From positions 231,099 through 283,038 of the forward strand of contig DKPO01000031.1 of NCBI GenBank assembly GCA_002471225.1: 51,940 nucleotides of DNA. Reading direction: 5' to 3'. Both the position numbers and the translations under genes were made by a program. The notes under the pieces are model-generated. The model saw only the letters and a program-made list of their open reading frames with translations. It had not been told where the DNA came from and ran no database searches. Positions 25,912 to 33,851 of this stretch are shown here, piece after piece (the stretch's first letter is position 1; the number at the start of each line of letters is the position of its first letter). This stretch comes from Porphyromonadaceae bacterium UBA7332 (GTDB taxonomy: Bacteria > Bacteroidota > Bacteroidia > Bacteroidales > UBA7332).

Positions 25912-26790
25912 ATGGGCCGTAAACAGACGCAAACAACCGCATCCTTTTTTAATGCGAAATTAACCTCGACTATAAGTACCTCTTTGGTTCTTTTTCTGCT
26001 TGGATTGACAACATTGCTGATTCTGGTCACACAAGACTTGTCGGCTTATGTAAAAGAGAATATCGGCTTTTCGATAATTATCAGCGACAATGTCAAGGAA
26101 GCTGAAATCCAGAAAATGACGAAACAATTGGAGAAAGCACCCTATGTCAAGGAGATACAACATATATCTAAGGAGCAGGCATTGGAAGAATTGAAAGAAG
26201 AATTAGGTGAAGATCCTGAAGCTTTTCTTGGATTCAACCCTTTGTTAGCTTCTGTCGAAATTAAGTTGAAGTCTGAATATGCGAATAATGACAGTATTGC
26301 GATTATAGAAAAATCATTGAAAAAGAACTCTGATATCAGAGACATTCTTTATCGCAAAGATCTTATTCAGGCTGTGAATGATAATGTGAGACGTATCAGT
26401 ATCATATTCATTATCTTAGCATCGGTTCTAATGATTATATCTTTTGCGTTGATTAGTAATACGATCCGATTGACAGTCTATTCGAAACGCTTTACTATTT
26501 ATACGATGAAGCTGGTCGGAGCAAAAGATAGCTTTATTCGATCACCTTTCATATGGGGAAATATCGGAAGCGGTATTATAGCTGCAATATTTGCAAATGC
26601 TATGTTAGCAGCACTGCTTTATGGTATCAATAATGAGGTCGACGGTGTAATTCAGCTGATCAGCCCGGATGTAATGATTGCTACCGGGGTTGTTGTTTTA
26701 GTTGCAGGTATCCTGCTTACAGGTATTTCGGCTTATTTTGCAGTCAATAAATACCTGAATATGAAATACAACAAACTATTCTTAGTTTAA
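25912..26790 (+). CDS. ftsX: Cell division protein FtsX
   Basis: Membrane subunit of the FtsEX ABC-type complex that controls septal peptidoglycan hydrolases. The 292 residues show the FtsX layout: first helix (about 17-40), a large extracytoplasmic loop (about 45-165, including FSIIISDNVKEAEI), and three C-terminal helices around 170-195, 220-245 and 257-280, with the FtsX motif SFALISNTIRLTVYSKR and the coupling region TIYTMKLVGAKDSFIRSPF. ftsE is not adjacent, as is usual in Bacteroidota. It heads a plus-strand run ending in folK or the TonB receptor. Confidence 0.94.
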   Translation: MGRKQTQTTASFFNAKLTSTISTSLVLFLLGLTTLLILVTQDLSAYVKENIGFSIIISDNVKEAEIQKMTKQLEKAPYVKEIQHISKEQALEELKEELGEDPEAFLGFNPLLASVEIKLKSEYANNDSIAIIEKSLKKNSDIRDILYRKDLIQAVNDNVRRISIIFIILASVLMIISFALISNTIRLTVYSKRFTIYTMKLVGAKDSFIRSPFIWGNIGSGIIAAIFANAMLAALLYGINNEVDGVIQLISPDVMIATGVVVLVAGILLTGISAYFAVNKYLNMKYNKLFLV

Positions 26791-26811
26791 AACATGAAAT
26801 AATAAACATAT

Positions 26812-27039
26812 ATGGAAAATTCTCAGTTCCCTTTCGGAAAAAGCAATTATATTTTAATCGCGATTTCTGTAGCCTTAATCATTTTAGGATTTATACTTAT
26901 GTCAGGTCCGGGATCAACCGATCACGCATTCGAACCAGACATTTTTAGTGCCAGACGTATAATTGTGGCTCCGTTTGTTTGTTTTATCGGATTTGTAATG
27001 ATGATTTTCTCAATTATGCACAAACCCAAAACAAAATAA
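26812..27039 (+). CDS. DUF3098 small membrane protein
   Basis: A 75-residue protein with two membrane helices (YILIAISVALIILGFILM and IIVAPFVCFIGFVMMIF) separated by a short loop with a DHAFEPDIFSARR stretch, the hallmark of the DUF3098 family found in Bacteroidota. Function unknown. It lies 21 bp after ftsX and 36 bp before uppP; I recall this order as common in the phylum. The position suggests a role in division or wall synthesis, but that is inference only. Confidence 0.85.
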   Translation: MENSQFPFGKSNYILIAISVALIILGFILMSGPGSTDHAFEPDIFSARRIIVAPFVCFIGFVMMIFSIMHKPKTK

Positions 27040-27075
27040 CCTCCCTTTATCTTATTTTTTAATACACAGTACACA

Positions 27076-27960
27076 ATGGATTTATTACAAACAGTTATTC
27101 TGGCTATTGTAGAAGGATTAACTGAGTTTTTGCCTGTTTCATCGACAGGACATATGATTATTGCACAAAAATTTCTGGGAATACCAAGTACCGATTTTGT
27201 GAAAGCCTTTACAGTAATTATTCAGTTCGGAGCTATTCTTTCGGTTGTTGTCCTTTACTGGAAACAATTTTTTAAATTAAATGACTGTAAAATCTTTGAT
27301 CAGAAAGGACTCGAAAACTTAAGTTCAGGTCAGCGTCTGACCGCTTATGTAAAGCGTTTTCTTTATAAATACGATTTTTACTGGAAGCTATTTATAGCTT
27401 TCCTTCCGGCAGCTTTCTTCGGATTGCTGTTCAGTGATATCATCGATTCATTTTTGGAAAATGTTTGGGTGGTGGCTATTATGTTAGTTTTAGGAGGTAT
27501 TATTATGCTATTTGTTGATAAATGGTTTAATAAGACTGATGAAAATCAAACGATAACAGAAAAAAAAGCCCTATATATTGGATTTTTCCAATGTATTGCA
27601 ATGATTCCCGGCGTTTCAAGATCAATGGCAACAATTGTAGGAGGAATGACACAGAGGCTTACACGTAAGCATGCTGCTGAGTTCTCTTTCTTCCTTGCTG
27701 TTCCGACGATGTTCGCAGCAACAGCTTATAAACTGTTGAAGCTGATTCTTGATCCAAATGGAATGAATGTATTGCAAGAGAATATGGGGTCTTTGATTGT
27801 TGGTAATGTCGTTGCATTTATTGTGGCAATGCTGGCGATCAAGTTTTTTATCAGCTATGTGACTCGCTATGGATTTAAATTATTCGGATACTACCGAATT
27901 ATCTTAGGAGGTGTCTTGCTGGTTTTATTAATGATGGGATATAATTTAGAAATTATTTAA
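27076..27960 (+). CDS. uppP: Undecaprenyl-diphosphate phosphatase (BacA/UppP)
   Basis: Integral-membrane phosphatase that regenerates undecaprenyl phosphate, the lipid carrier for peptidoglycan and other glycans; it also gives bacitracin resistance. The 294 residues contain both family signatures: EGLTEFLPVSSTGHMI at 13-28 (E13, E17 and H26 of the active site) and PGVSRSMATIVGG near 178. About eight membrane helices are visible. Its TAA stop shares one base with the ATG of truB (27960), so translation is coupled. Confidence 0.96.
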   Translation: MDLLQTVILAIVEGLTEFLPVSSTGHMIIAQKFLGIPSTDFVKAFTVIIQFGAILSVVVLYWKQFFKLNDCKIFDQKGLENLSSGQRLTAYVKRFLYKYDFYWKLFIAFLPAAFFGLLFSDIIDSFLENVWVVAIMLVLGGIIMLFVDKWFNKTDENQTITEKKALYIGFFQCIAMIPGVSRSMATIVGGMTQRLTRKHAAEFSFFLAVPTMFAATAYKLLKLILDPNGMNVLQENMGSLIVGNVVAFIVAMLAIKFFISYVTRYGFKLFGYYRIILGGVLLVLLMMGYNLEII

Positions 27961-28658
27961 TGAGTTTTACAGAAGGAAGAATTCTTTACTTCAACAAGCC
28001 CTTGAACTGGACTTCTTTTGCGTTGGTGAAACGCATTCGTTCTCGTATATCAAGAGAGTTGGAGATAAAAAAAATAAAAGTGGGACATGCAGGAACATTG
28101 GATCCGCTTGCTACAGGTGTAATGATTATTTGCACAGGTAAAGCAACCAAATTGATCGAGAGTTTTCAGTATCAGACGAAAGAATATGTAGCAACTATCC
28201 AATTAGGAGCAACTACACCTTCTTTTGATTTGGAAACAGAGATAGATCAGACTTATCCATTTGAGCATATCACAAAAGAGCAGGTCGAAGAGACATTAAA
28301 AACTTTCATCGGAACAATCGAACAGACCCCTCCGGCATATTCTGCTTGTAAGGTTAACGGGGAGCGTGCTTATGATCTCGCAAGAAAGGGTGAAGAGGTT
28401 GAACTTAAACCAAAAATCCTTGTTATTGATGATATCGAACTTATTGATTATCAACTTCCTGTTGTCAAGGTTAGAGTTGTTTGCAGTAAAGGTACCTATA
28501 TCCGGGCTTTGGCGCGCGACATCGGTACAGCCTTAGGCAGCGGAGGACATTTAATCGGTCTGATTCGCACCCGTATCGGTGATATCCGGCTAGAAGATTG
28601 CTTAGAGATTGAGCAAGTAGATGAGATTTTCAAAGAAGAGATAAAAAATAAAGAATAA
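27960..28658 (+). CDS. truB: tRNA pseudouridine(55) synthase TruB
   Basis: Makes pseudouridine at position 55 in the T-loop of tRNAs. The 232-residue protein carries the catalytic aspartate D48 in KVGHAGTLDPLATGVM, the tRNA-binding motif YQTKEYVATIQLGATTPSFD, QTPPAYSACKVNGERAYDLARKGEEV, and CSKGTYIRALARDIG. It lacks a C-terminal PUA domain, so it is the short form. It is joined to uppP by a one-base overlap and to queA by a 4-bp gap. Confidence 0.96.
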   Translation: MSFTEGRILYFNKPLNWTSFALVKRIRSRISRELEIKKIKVGHAGTLDPLATGVMIICTGKATKLIESFQYQTKEYVATIQLGATTPSFDLETEIDQTYPFEHITKEQVEETLKTFIGTIEQTPPAYSACKVNGERAYDLARKGEEVELKPKILVIDDIELIDYQLPVVKVRVVCSKGTYIRALARDIGTALGSGGHLIGLIRTRIGDIRLEDCLEIEQVDEIFKEEIKNKE

Positions 28659-28662
28659 ATAT

Positions 28663-29712
28663 ATGAAACTGTCCCAATTTAAATTCAAATTACCGGAAGA
28701 GCTTATTGCTCTGGAACCAACTCACAATCGTGATGAGTCACGTTTAATGGTCGTTGATCGTAAGACCGGTGAAATTGAACATAAGGTTTTCAAAGACGTA
28801 CTTAGTTATTTTGATGATAAAGATCTTTTTATATTCAATAATACTCAAGTTTTCCCGGCTCGTCTTTATGGAAATAAGGAAAAAACAGGTGCTCGTATTG
28901 AAGTATTCTTACTTAGAGAATTGAATGAAGAACATCGTCTTTGGGATGTCCTTGTTGATCCTGCACGTAAAATCCGTATTGGTAATAAATTATATTTTGG
29001 CGATGATGACTCAATGGTTGCTGAAGTTATTGACAATACTACATCTCGCGGTCGTACGTTGAGATTCTTATTTGACGGGAGTCATGAGGAGTTCAAAAAA
29101 GCTCTTTTTGCTTTAGGTGAAACACCAATTCCAAAATATATCGACAGACCGGTTAACGAGGAAGATGCTGACAGATATCAAACAATCTTTGCTGAGCATG
29201 AAGGGGCTGTTGTAGCTCCTGCTGCAGGTTTGCATTTTAGCCGTGAATTAATGAAGCGTATGGAGATTAAAGGAATCGAAAAAGGTTTTGTTACTTTACA
29301 TTCTGGTTTAGGTGCTTATCGCGAGATTGACGTTGAGGATTTGACTAAGCATAAAATGGATTCAGAGCAAATGGTTATTAATAATACCATTGTAGGTCAG
29401 GTCGATCATGCAAAAGATACAAATCAACGTATTTGTGCTATTGGTACAACTGTAATGCGTGCTTTAGAAACTGCGGTAACTACAGAAGGACGTATCAAAG
29501 CTTTTGATGGCTGGACAAATAAATTTATTTTTCCGCCATATGAGTTTACAGTTGCAGATTCCATGATTACGAACTTCCATTTGCCATACTCAACATTATT
29601 GATGATGACAGCTGCATTTGGAGGTTATGATTTAATTATGCAAGCATATGAAGAAGCGGTTAAAGAAGGATACCGTTTTGGTGCGTATGGTGATGCAATG
29701 CTAATTATTTAA
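28663..29712 (+). CDS. queA: S-adenosylmethionine:tRNA ribosyltransferase-isomerase QueA
   Basis: Adds the ribosyl part of SAM to 7-aminomethyl-7-deazaguanine in tRNA, giving epoxyqueuosine. The 349 residues match the family's usual length, with ELIALEPTHNRDESRLMVVDR, NNTQVFPARLYGNK, APAAGLHFSRELM, FVTLHSGLGAYREI, and MITNFHLPYSTLLMMTAAFGG. It sits between truB and folK, giving two tRNA-modification genes in a row. No preQ1 riboswitch-like leader was seen upstream. Confidence 0.97.
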   Translation: MKLSQFKFKLPEELIALEPTHNRDESRLMVVDRKTGEIEHKVFKDVLSYFDDKDLFIFNNTQVFPARLYGNKEKTGARIEVFLLRELNEEHRLWDVLVDPARKIRIGNKLYFGDDDSMVAEVIDNTTSRGRTLRFLFDGSHEEFKKALFALGETPIPKYIDRPVNEEDADRYQTIFAEHEGAVVAPAAGLHFSRELMKRMEIKGIEKGFVTLHSGLGAYREIDVEDLTKHKMDSEQMVINNTIVGQVDHAKDTNQRICAIGTTVMRALETAVTTEGRIKAFDGWTNKFIFPPYEFTVADSMITNFHLPYSTLLMMTAAFGGYDLIMQAYEEAVKEGYRFGAYGDAMLII

Positions 29713-29723
29713 TTATTTCGGAT

Positions 29724-30182
29724 ATGACTAAAGTTTATCTAGGATTAGGAACAAATCTTGGTGATATGGAGTCTAATCTAAGAAATGCTTTATTAGAAAT
29801 ACAAGAGCGGGTTGGCTCTGTGACGAGTCAATCCGCTTTTTATCTGACAGAGCCTTGGGGATTCGACTCAACGAACAAGTTCCTTAATATGGTTGTTGAA
29901 GTACAAACAACACTTACTCCTTTTCAACTTCTTTCCGTTACTCAAAGTATAGAGAAAGAGTTAGGACGATTAACTAAAAGTGAAGACGGGGTCTATTCTG
30001 ATCGTCTTATAGATATTGATATATTGTTCTATGGACAAGATGTTATTACTGATGCGACCCTTACAATTCCGCATCCGTTACTACATAAGCGTGATTTTGT
30101 ATTAGAACCTCTCAAAGAAATTGCAGCAAATTTCGTACATCCTATAATGAAATGTTCAATTGCTGATATAACCGGAAATTAA
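29724..30182 (+). CDS. folK: 2-amino-4-hydroxy-6-hydroxymethyldihydropteridine diphosphokinase
   Basis: HPPK, which transfers pyrophosphate from ATP to the pterin in folate synthesis. The 152-residue protein shows LGLGTNLGDMESNL at the N-terminus, SAFYLTEPWGFDSTNKFLNMVVEVQT, and the ATP/metal signature DRLIDIDILFYG followed by IPHPLLHKRDFVLEPL. No fused FolB or FolP domain is present. It lies 11 bp after queA. Confidence 0.95.
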   Translation: MTKVYLGLGTNLGDMESNLRNALLEIQERVGSVTSQSAFYLTEPWGFDSTNKFLNMVVEVQTTLTPFQLLSVTQSIEKELGRLTKSEDGVYSDRLIDIDILFYGQDVITDATLTIPHPLLHKRDFVLEPLKEIAANFVHPIMKCSIADITGN

Positions 30183-30248
30183 TTCTGAAACACAACTCTT
30201 TTGCAAAAGATATACAGATGTTTTGCGAGAGTAATCTACCATTACACT

Positions 30249-32642
30249 ATGAATAAACAACTTTTGTGCTTACTTTTTGTACTTACATTCTTTACAACGG
30301 TATTTGGTCAGACCAAATCAACAAAAAACCTTTATATTGAGGGTGTTGTAATAGATAAGCAGACAAGAGAGCCGCTCTCTTTTATGAATGTCATTATCTG
30401 GAAGACAACCGATGGTACGACGACTGACGATAAAGGCTATTTTCGTATTAATGATTTAACCCCGGGAGTTTATCGTATCCAGGTATCGGGCATTGGATAT
30501 ACTACTTGGGTATCTCCTGAATTTATGCTGGTAAATCATGGCGAAAGACTGTCTGTTGAGCTGGAAGAAAATGTAGCTCAACTTAATCAGGTCGAAGTTA
30601 CTGTCTCTCCTTTTCGTAAAACGGCCGAATCTCCCCTTTCAAATAAGAAAATCGGGTTTAAAGAAATTGAACAAAGTCCCGGTGCAAACCGTGATATTGC
30701 ACGAGTTGTCCAATCATTTCCTGGTGTTGCATCTACACCTTCAGGTTATCGCAACGACCTGATCGTTCGAGGGGGTGGCCCATCTGAAAATCGTTATTAT
30801 TTAGATGGGATTGAAGTACCTAATATAAACCACTTTGCTACTCAGGGAGCATCGGGTGGTCCGGTTAGTATTATAAATGCAGACTTGGTTCGGGATATTG
30901 ATTTTTATTTAGGAGCATTCCCTTCCAATAGAGGAAATGCCTTAAGTTCTGTTATGAATATTTCTTTGAAAGATGGTGATGCTACTCATCAGAATCAATC
31001 TCTTGTAGTCGGATCTTCGGAAATTGGACTTACTTTAGACGGACATATAGGAGATAAAGTAACCTATCAGTTTTCTGCACGCCAATCCTATTTGCAGCTG
31101 TTATTTAAAGCACTTGGATTGCCATTTTTGCCAAACTTTATAGATTCACAATTTAAGGTGAAATATAAAATAGATAAGAAAAACGAAATTACTTTACTTG
31201 GATTACTAGGGATTGATGATATGACACTCAATAAAGACACAGCGGGATTTTCGGATGATAAGAAATATGTCTGGTCTGTCCTACCGCGAATAAAACAAAA
31301 TACTTATACGCTGGGGGTCAACTACAAACACTATGCAGGAAAGCATGTTCAAACTTATGTTTTGAGCAGAAACAGCTTCAATAACAAAAATCTTAAACAT
31401 CTCAATAACGATAAAGAGCTCCCTTTGCTCATCAATTATCGCTCAACGGAAGCTGAAAATAAATTTCGTTTTGAAAATACCAGTTCTTTGGGACAGTTTA
31501 AATTAACAGAAGGTCTAAGTTACGAATTTGCCGAATATTTTAATTCGACAAATCAATTTGTTATTGAGAACGGATTGCCTGTGCCAATTGACTATAGTTC
31601 CCGTTTACACATAAATAAATATGGACTTTTTGTTTCTGGCTCTTACATGTCCCTGGATGAGAGATTTACATTATCATTAGGACTACGTACTGACTGGAAT
31701 GACTACAATAAATACATGAAAGAGTGGTATAAGCATCTGTCCCCGCGTTTAGCTTTTTCATATAAATTGCTTGAAAATCTATCGTTCAATTCGAGTGTAG
31801 GCAGATACTATCAACTTCCGTCTTATACCGTGATGGGGTATAAAAATCAGGATGGTTTGATGGTTAATAAAGATAACTTGAAAATGCTTTATAATGACCA
31901 AATCGTTGCCGGATTTGAATATCTGCCTAATCAATCATTGCAATTAAGTGTCGAAGGTTTTTATAAGAAATATGGTAATAGTCTGATTTCTTTGATAGAT
32001 TCCATTCCTTTATTCAGTAAAGGAAATGATTATGGTGTATTTGGGAATGAGCCGGTAATGTCAAACGGGAAAGGCCGCTCATATGGTGTTGAAGTATTTG
32101 GTCGTTGGTTTGGCTATAAACGTCTCAATATGATGGCTTCCTACACATGGGTAAGAAGTGAAAATTTCTCACCTAAGTTAGACAGATATATTGCTTCTAC
32201 CTGGGACAACCGTCATTTGTTTACATTTACAGGTAGTGTTGATTTACCAAAAAACTGGAAAATTGGTACACGGTTTCGATTAATTGGTGGAGCACCTTAC
32301 ACTCCGTTTGACCTGGAAGAATCTTCACTGAAGATAAATTGGGATGCAACGCAAAGGCCGGTTTTAAATTATGCCGAATACAATAGCAAGCGATTGAAAA
32401 CATTCAATCAGCTCGATTTACGTATAGATAAATTCTTTTTCTTCCGTAAACTTATGTTCGGGGTATATGTAGATTTGCAGAATGCCTTGAATACCAAATA
32501 CCGGGATCCCGATGCATTGCTGAGTACAGGCATTATTGAGAATCCGGATGCTCCTTTGGATCAACAGCGTTATCGGATGAAAACAATCAGACAAGAGTCG
32601 GGAACGATTGTGCCAACTTTAGGTATTAGTCTGAGGCTTTAA
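30249..32642 (+). CDS. TonB-dependent outer-membrane receptor with N-terminal carboxypeptidase-regulatory-like domain
   Basis: Energised outer-membrane importer. I place the start at the ATG giving MNKQLLCLLFVLTFFTTVFGQ, a standard signal peptide; the open frame reaches further upstream through a TTG that would spoil it. The 797-residue precursor has a carboxypeptidase-D-regulatory-like beta-sandwich (about 28-110: IEGVVIDKQTREPLSFMNVI), a plug domain (about 115-260: RDIARVVQSFPGV, IVRGGGPSENRYYLDGIEV) and a 22-strand-type barrel ending in PTLGISLRL with a terminal hydrophobic residue. No SusD-like partner is adjacent, so a polysaccharide utilisation system is not implied. Its substrate is unknown. 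The downstream DNA is repeat-rich. Confidence 0.92.
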   Translation: MNKQLLCLLFVLTFFTTVFGQTKSTKNLYIEGVVIDKQTREPLSFMNVIIWKTTDGTTTDDKGYFRINDLTPGVYRIQVSGIGYTTWVSPEFMLVNHGERLSVELEENVAQLNQVEVTVSPFRKTAESPLSNKKIGFKEIEQSPGANRDIARVVQSFPGVASTPSGYRNDLIVRGGGPSENRYYLDGIEVPNINHFATQGASGGPVSIINADLVRDIDFYLGAFPSNRGNALSSVMNISLKDGDATHQNQSLVVGSSEIGLTLDGHIGDKVTYQFSARQSYLQLLFKALGLPFLPNFIDSQFKVKYKIDKKNEITLLGLLGIDDMTLNKDTAGFSDDKKYVWSVLPRIKQNTYTLGVNYKHYAGKHVQTYVLSRNSFNNKNLKHLNNDKELPLLINYRSTEAENKFRFENTSSLGQFKLTEGLSYEFAEYFNSTNQFVIENGLPVPIDYSSRLHINKYGLFVSGSYMSLDERFTLSLGLRTDWNDYNKYMKEWYKHLSPRLAFSYKLLENLSFNSSVGRYYQLPSYTVMGYKNQDGLMVNKDNLKMLYNDQIVAGFEYLPNQSLQLSVEGFYKKYGNSLISLIDSIPLFSKGNDYGVFGNEPVMSNGKGRSYGVEVFGRWFGYKRLNMMASYTWVRSENFSPKLDRYIASTWDNRHLFTFTGSVDLPKNWKIGTRFRLIGGAPYTPFDLEESSLKINWDATQRPVLNYAEYNSKRLKTFNQLDLRIDKFFFFRKLMFGVYVDLQNALNTKYRDPDALLSTGIIENPDAPLDQQRYRMKTIRQESGTIVPTLGISLRL

Positions 32643-32667
32643 TCAATTTCACTATACATGTGATTTT

Positions 32668-32857
32668 ATCTGCAACATTTGCAACATCTGCAACGGGTGT
32701 GTTAATCTGTTTATATATAGCGTTTTGTATAGTTTTGTAGGTTGCAGATGGTTGCAGATGGTGTTTCAAATGTTTTATCTGCAACATCATCTGCAACACC
32801 TGTAAGTCCTTTCCATAAAGCGTTTCAGGATTTTGTTGCAGATGTTGCAAATAAAAC
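32668..32857. repeat. Clustered ATCTGCAAC / GTTGCAGAT repeats
   Basis: At least seven copies of a 9-mer in 190 bp: forward ATCTGCAAC near 32668, 32686, 32776 and 32788, and reverse GTTGCAGAT at 32741, 32751 and 32835. Opposed copies can fold into hairpins, for example 32741-32760 with 32776-32798. The minus-strand frame across it (32626-32850) is low-complexity and I do not regard it as a gene. Confidence 0.8.
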
Positions 32858-32928
32858 GTGAAAAAATAGTTTGTAGAGGAAGATGACTCCTGATATGAAA
32901 ATCGGAACTAATCATGCTGCATGTACAT

Positions 32929-32970
32929 AAAAGAAACGGCTTATCTTTTCAGAGATACGCCGTTTCTTTT
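32929..32970. repeat. Inverted repeat opening the 21-bp tandem array
   Basis: AAAAGAAACGGC (32929-32940) is the exact reverse complement of GCCGTTTCTTTT (32959-32970) in the first tandem unit, so the array begins with a 12-bp stem and an 18-nt loop. Confidence 0.7.
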
Positions 32971-33037
32971 TGAAGATACGCCGTTTCTTTTTGAAGATAT
33001 ACCGTTTCTTTTTGAAGATGTACCGTTTCTTTTTGAA
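32954..33037. repeat. Tandem array of four 21-bp units
   Basis: Four head-to-tail 21-bp units starting at 32954, 32975, 32996 and 33017. The core CCGTTTCTTTTTGAA is identical in all four; only the first six bases vary. Because 21 is a multiple of three, the plus-strand frame 32921-33163 reads it as a repeated heptad DTPFLFE. No spacers separate the units, so it is not a CRISPR array. Confidence 0.9.
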
Positions 33038-33040
33038 GAT

Positions 33041-33216
33041 ATTTTATCCTACACATCTTTCACGGGATATCTAATTGCTTGTTATTTAATCAGTAAAGTG
33101 TGTAAGATGGGTGTAAGATGGTGTAAGATGGTGACAGATGAAATAGGGTATTATATACTTTAGTTATCCTATTATCAGCAAATTAAGACTCGTGTGTAGG
33201 ATGTGTAGGATAAAAT
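33041..33216. repeat. 17-bp perfect inverted repeat pair
   Basis: ATTTTATCCTACACATC (33041-33057) and its exact reverse complement GATGTGTAGGATAAAAT (33200-33216), 142 bp apart. A further partial copy TGTGTAGG precedes the right arm. The pair encloses the GTGTAAGATG tandem repeats. Confidence 0.85.
33100..33130. repeat. GTGTAAGATG tandem repeats
   Basis: Three copies of GTGTAAGATG at 33100, 33111 and 33121, followed by a degenerate GTGACAGATG at 33131. They lie between the arms of the 17-bp inverted repeat. Confidence 0.8.
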
Positions 33217-33275
33217 CGTAAAATTATTCTTTAGTGAAGACATTATACTAAACAAAGTATATCTATAAAGATACA

Positions 33276-33361
33276 GTCAATCATCAGATAGATAGAGTAT
33301 ATCTTTTTGGTGATTGACCGGATCGTTTAATAGATTGACTTGCTTATTTGGAAGATTGACT
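33276..33361. repeat. GATTGAC / GTCAATC repeat cluster
   Basis: GTCAATCA near 33277 faces TGATTGAC near 33311; AGATTGACT recurs at 33332 and 33353, the latter running into TCAATCAAT. It is another short-word family in the same non-coding stretch. Confidence 0.6.
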
Positions 33362-33390
33362 CAATCAATAATCCTTTGTTTCCGGATTTT

Positions 33391-33467
33391 ACTACGTATG
33401 AAAAATATTTTAGATACGTATCAGGAGATATTTTGCTACCTATGAAAATATATTTTGGTACGTATCT
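33391..33467. repeat. Two tandem ~44-bp units with TACGTAT ends
   Basis: Units beginning at 33391 and 33435 align at about three quarters of positions. The first has TACGTAT at its left and ATACGTA at its right, an internal inverted repeat; the second is a decayed copy with CTACCTATG and GGTACGTATC. They lie just before the three-gene cassette. Confidence 0.7.
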
Positions 33468-33519
33468 AATTTGTAATAAGATAGATACATTGACTTATAC
33501 TGAATTTGGTTGACAGAAT

Positions 33520-33527
33520 TATCTTTG
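33520..33527 (+). promoter_or_regulatory. Candidate -7 box of the DUF3800 cassette
   Basis: TATCTTTG fits TAnnTTTG and lies 14 bp before the first cassette ATG, implying a very short leader. An AAGGAT sequence (33535-33540) directly precedes the ATG. No correctly spaced -33 element was found. Confidence 0.35.
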
Positions 33528-33541
33528 CTTTTTTAAGGATT

Positions 33542-33847
33542 ATGAATAAATTTAAGGTCGCTTATATTATTAAATTAAAAAATAATATATTTGCAAAATA
33601 CGGTAGCCGAATATATGTTGTGAAGGTTGAGCCGTATAAGAATAATGGCATATTTTATACAATTAACCGCATGACAAAAGACAATAATGTAACTTTTACA
33701 TATCAAAAGAAGCAGTCAAAGTCTATTCTGGACGATGTTGACGAAATGTTAGCCCATCATTATGGTTTCATCGAAGAAGGATTAAATATCATTATTATTT
33801 ACGATGTTGAATATTGTATAGGTAATAAATTAAATGAGGAGGAATAA
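33542..33847 (+). CDS. Unrecognised 101-residue protein, first gene of the DUF3800 cassette
   Basis: Start taken at the ATG after AAGGAT; an upstream TTG would add twelve unconvincing residues. The protein is mixed alpha/beta: a basic N-terminal half (MNKFKVAYIIKLKNNIFAKYG, YVVKVEPYKN) with strand-like segments, a lysine-rich centre (FTYQKKQSKS), then an acidic C-terminal half (ILDDVDEMLAHH, LNIIIIYDVEY, LNEEE). No membrane segment, signal or family motif is recognised. Its stop lies 4 bp before the preferred DUF3800 start, so the genes are one operon. The DNA is exceptionally AT-rich. A role as an antitoxin or accessory subunit is speculation. Confidence 0.6.
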   Translation: MNKFKVAYIIKLKNNIFAKYGSRIYVVKVEPYKNNGIFYTINRMTKDNNVTFTYQKKQSKSILDDVDEMLAHHYGFIEEGLNIIIIYDVEYCIGNKLNEEE

Positions 33848-33851
33848 GGAT

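Noticed and set aside
28600..28662. preQ1 riboswitch for queA
   Set aside because: Only 4 bp separate truB and queA; there is no room for a leader.
30201..30248. Upstream TTG start of the TonB receptor
   Set aside because: The added 16 residues precede a perfect signal peptide that starts at the ATG 30249.
32626..32850. 74-codon minus-strand frame across the GTTGCAGAT repeats
   Set aside because: It overlaps the TonB receptor end, its sequence is dictated by the repeats (QHLQ-type low complexity), and it has no promoter or start signal.
32954..33037. CRISPR array
   Set aside because: Units are directly adjacent with no spacers, only four in number, and no cas genes are present.
33506..33541. 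TTG start twelve codons upstream for the first cassette gene
   Set aside because: The ATG at 33542 directly follows an AAGGAT sequence and a candidate -7 box lies inside the extension.
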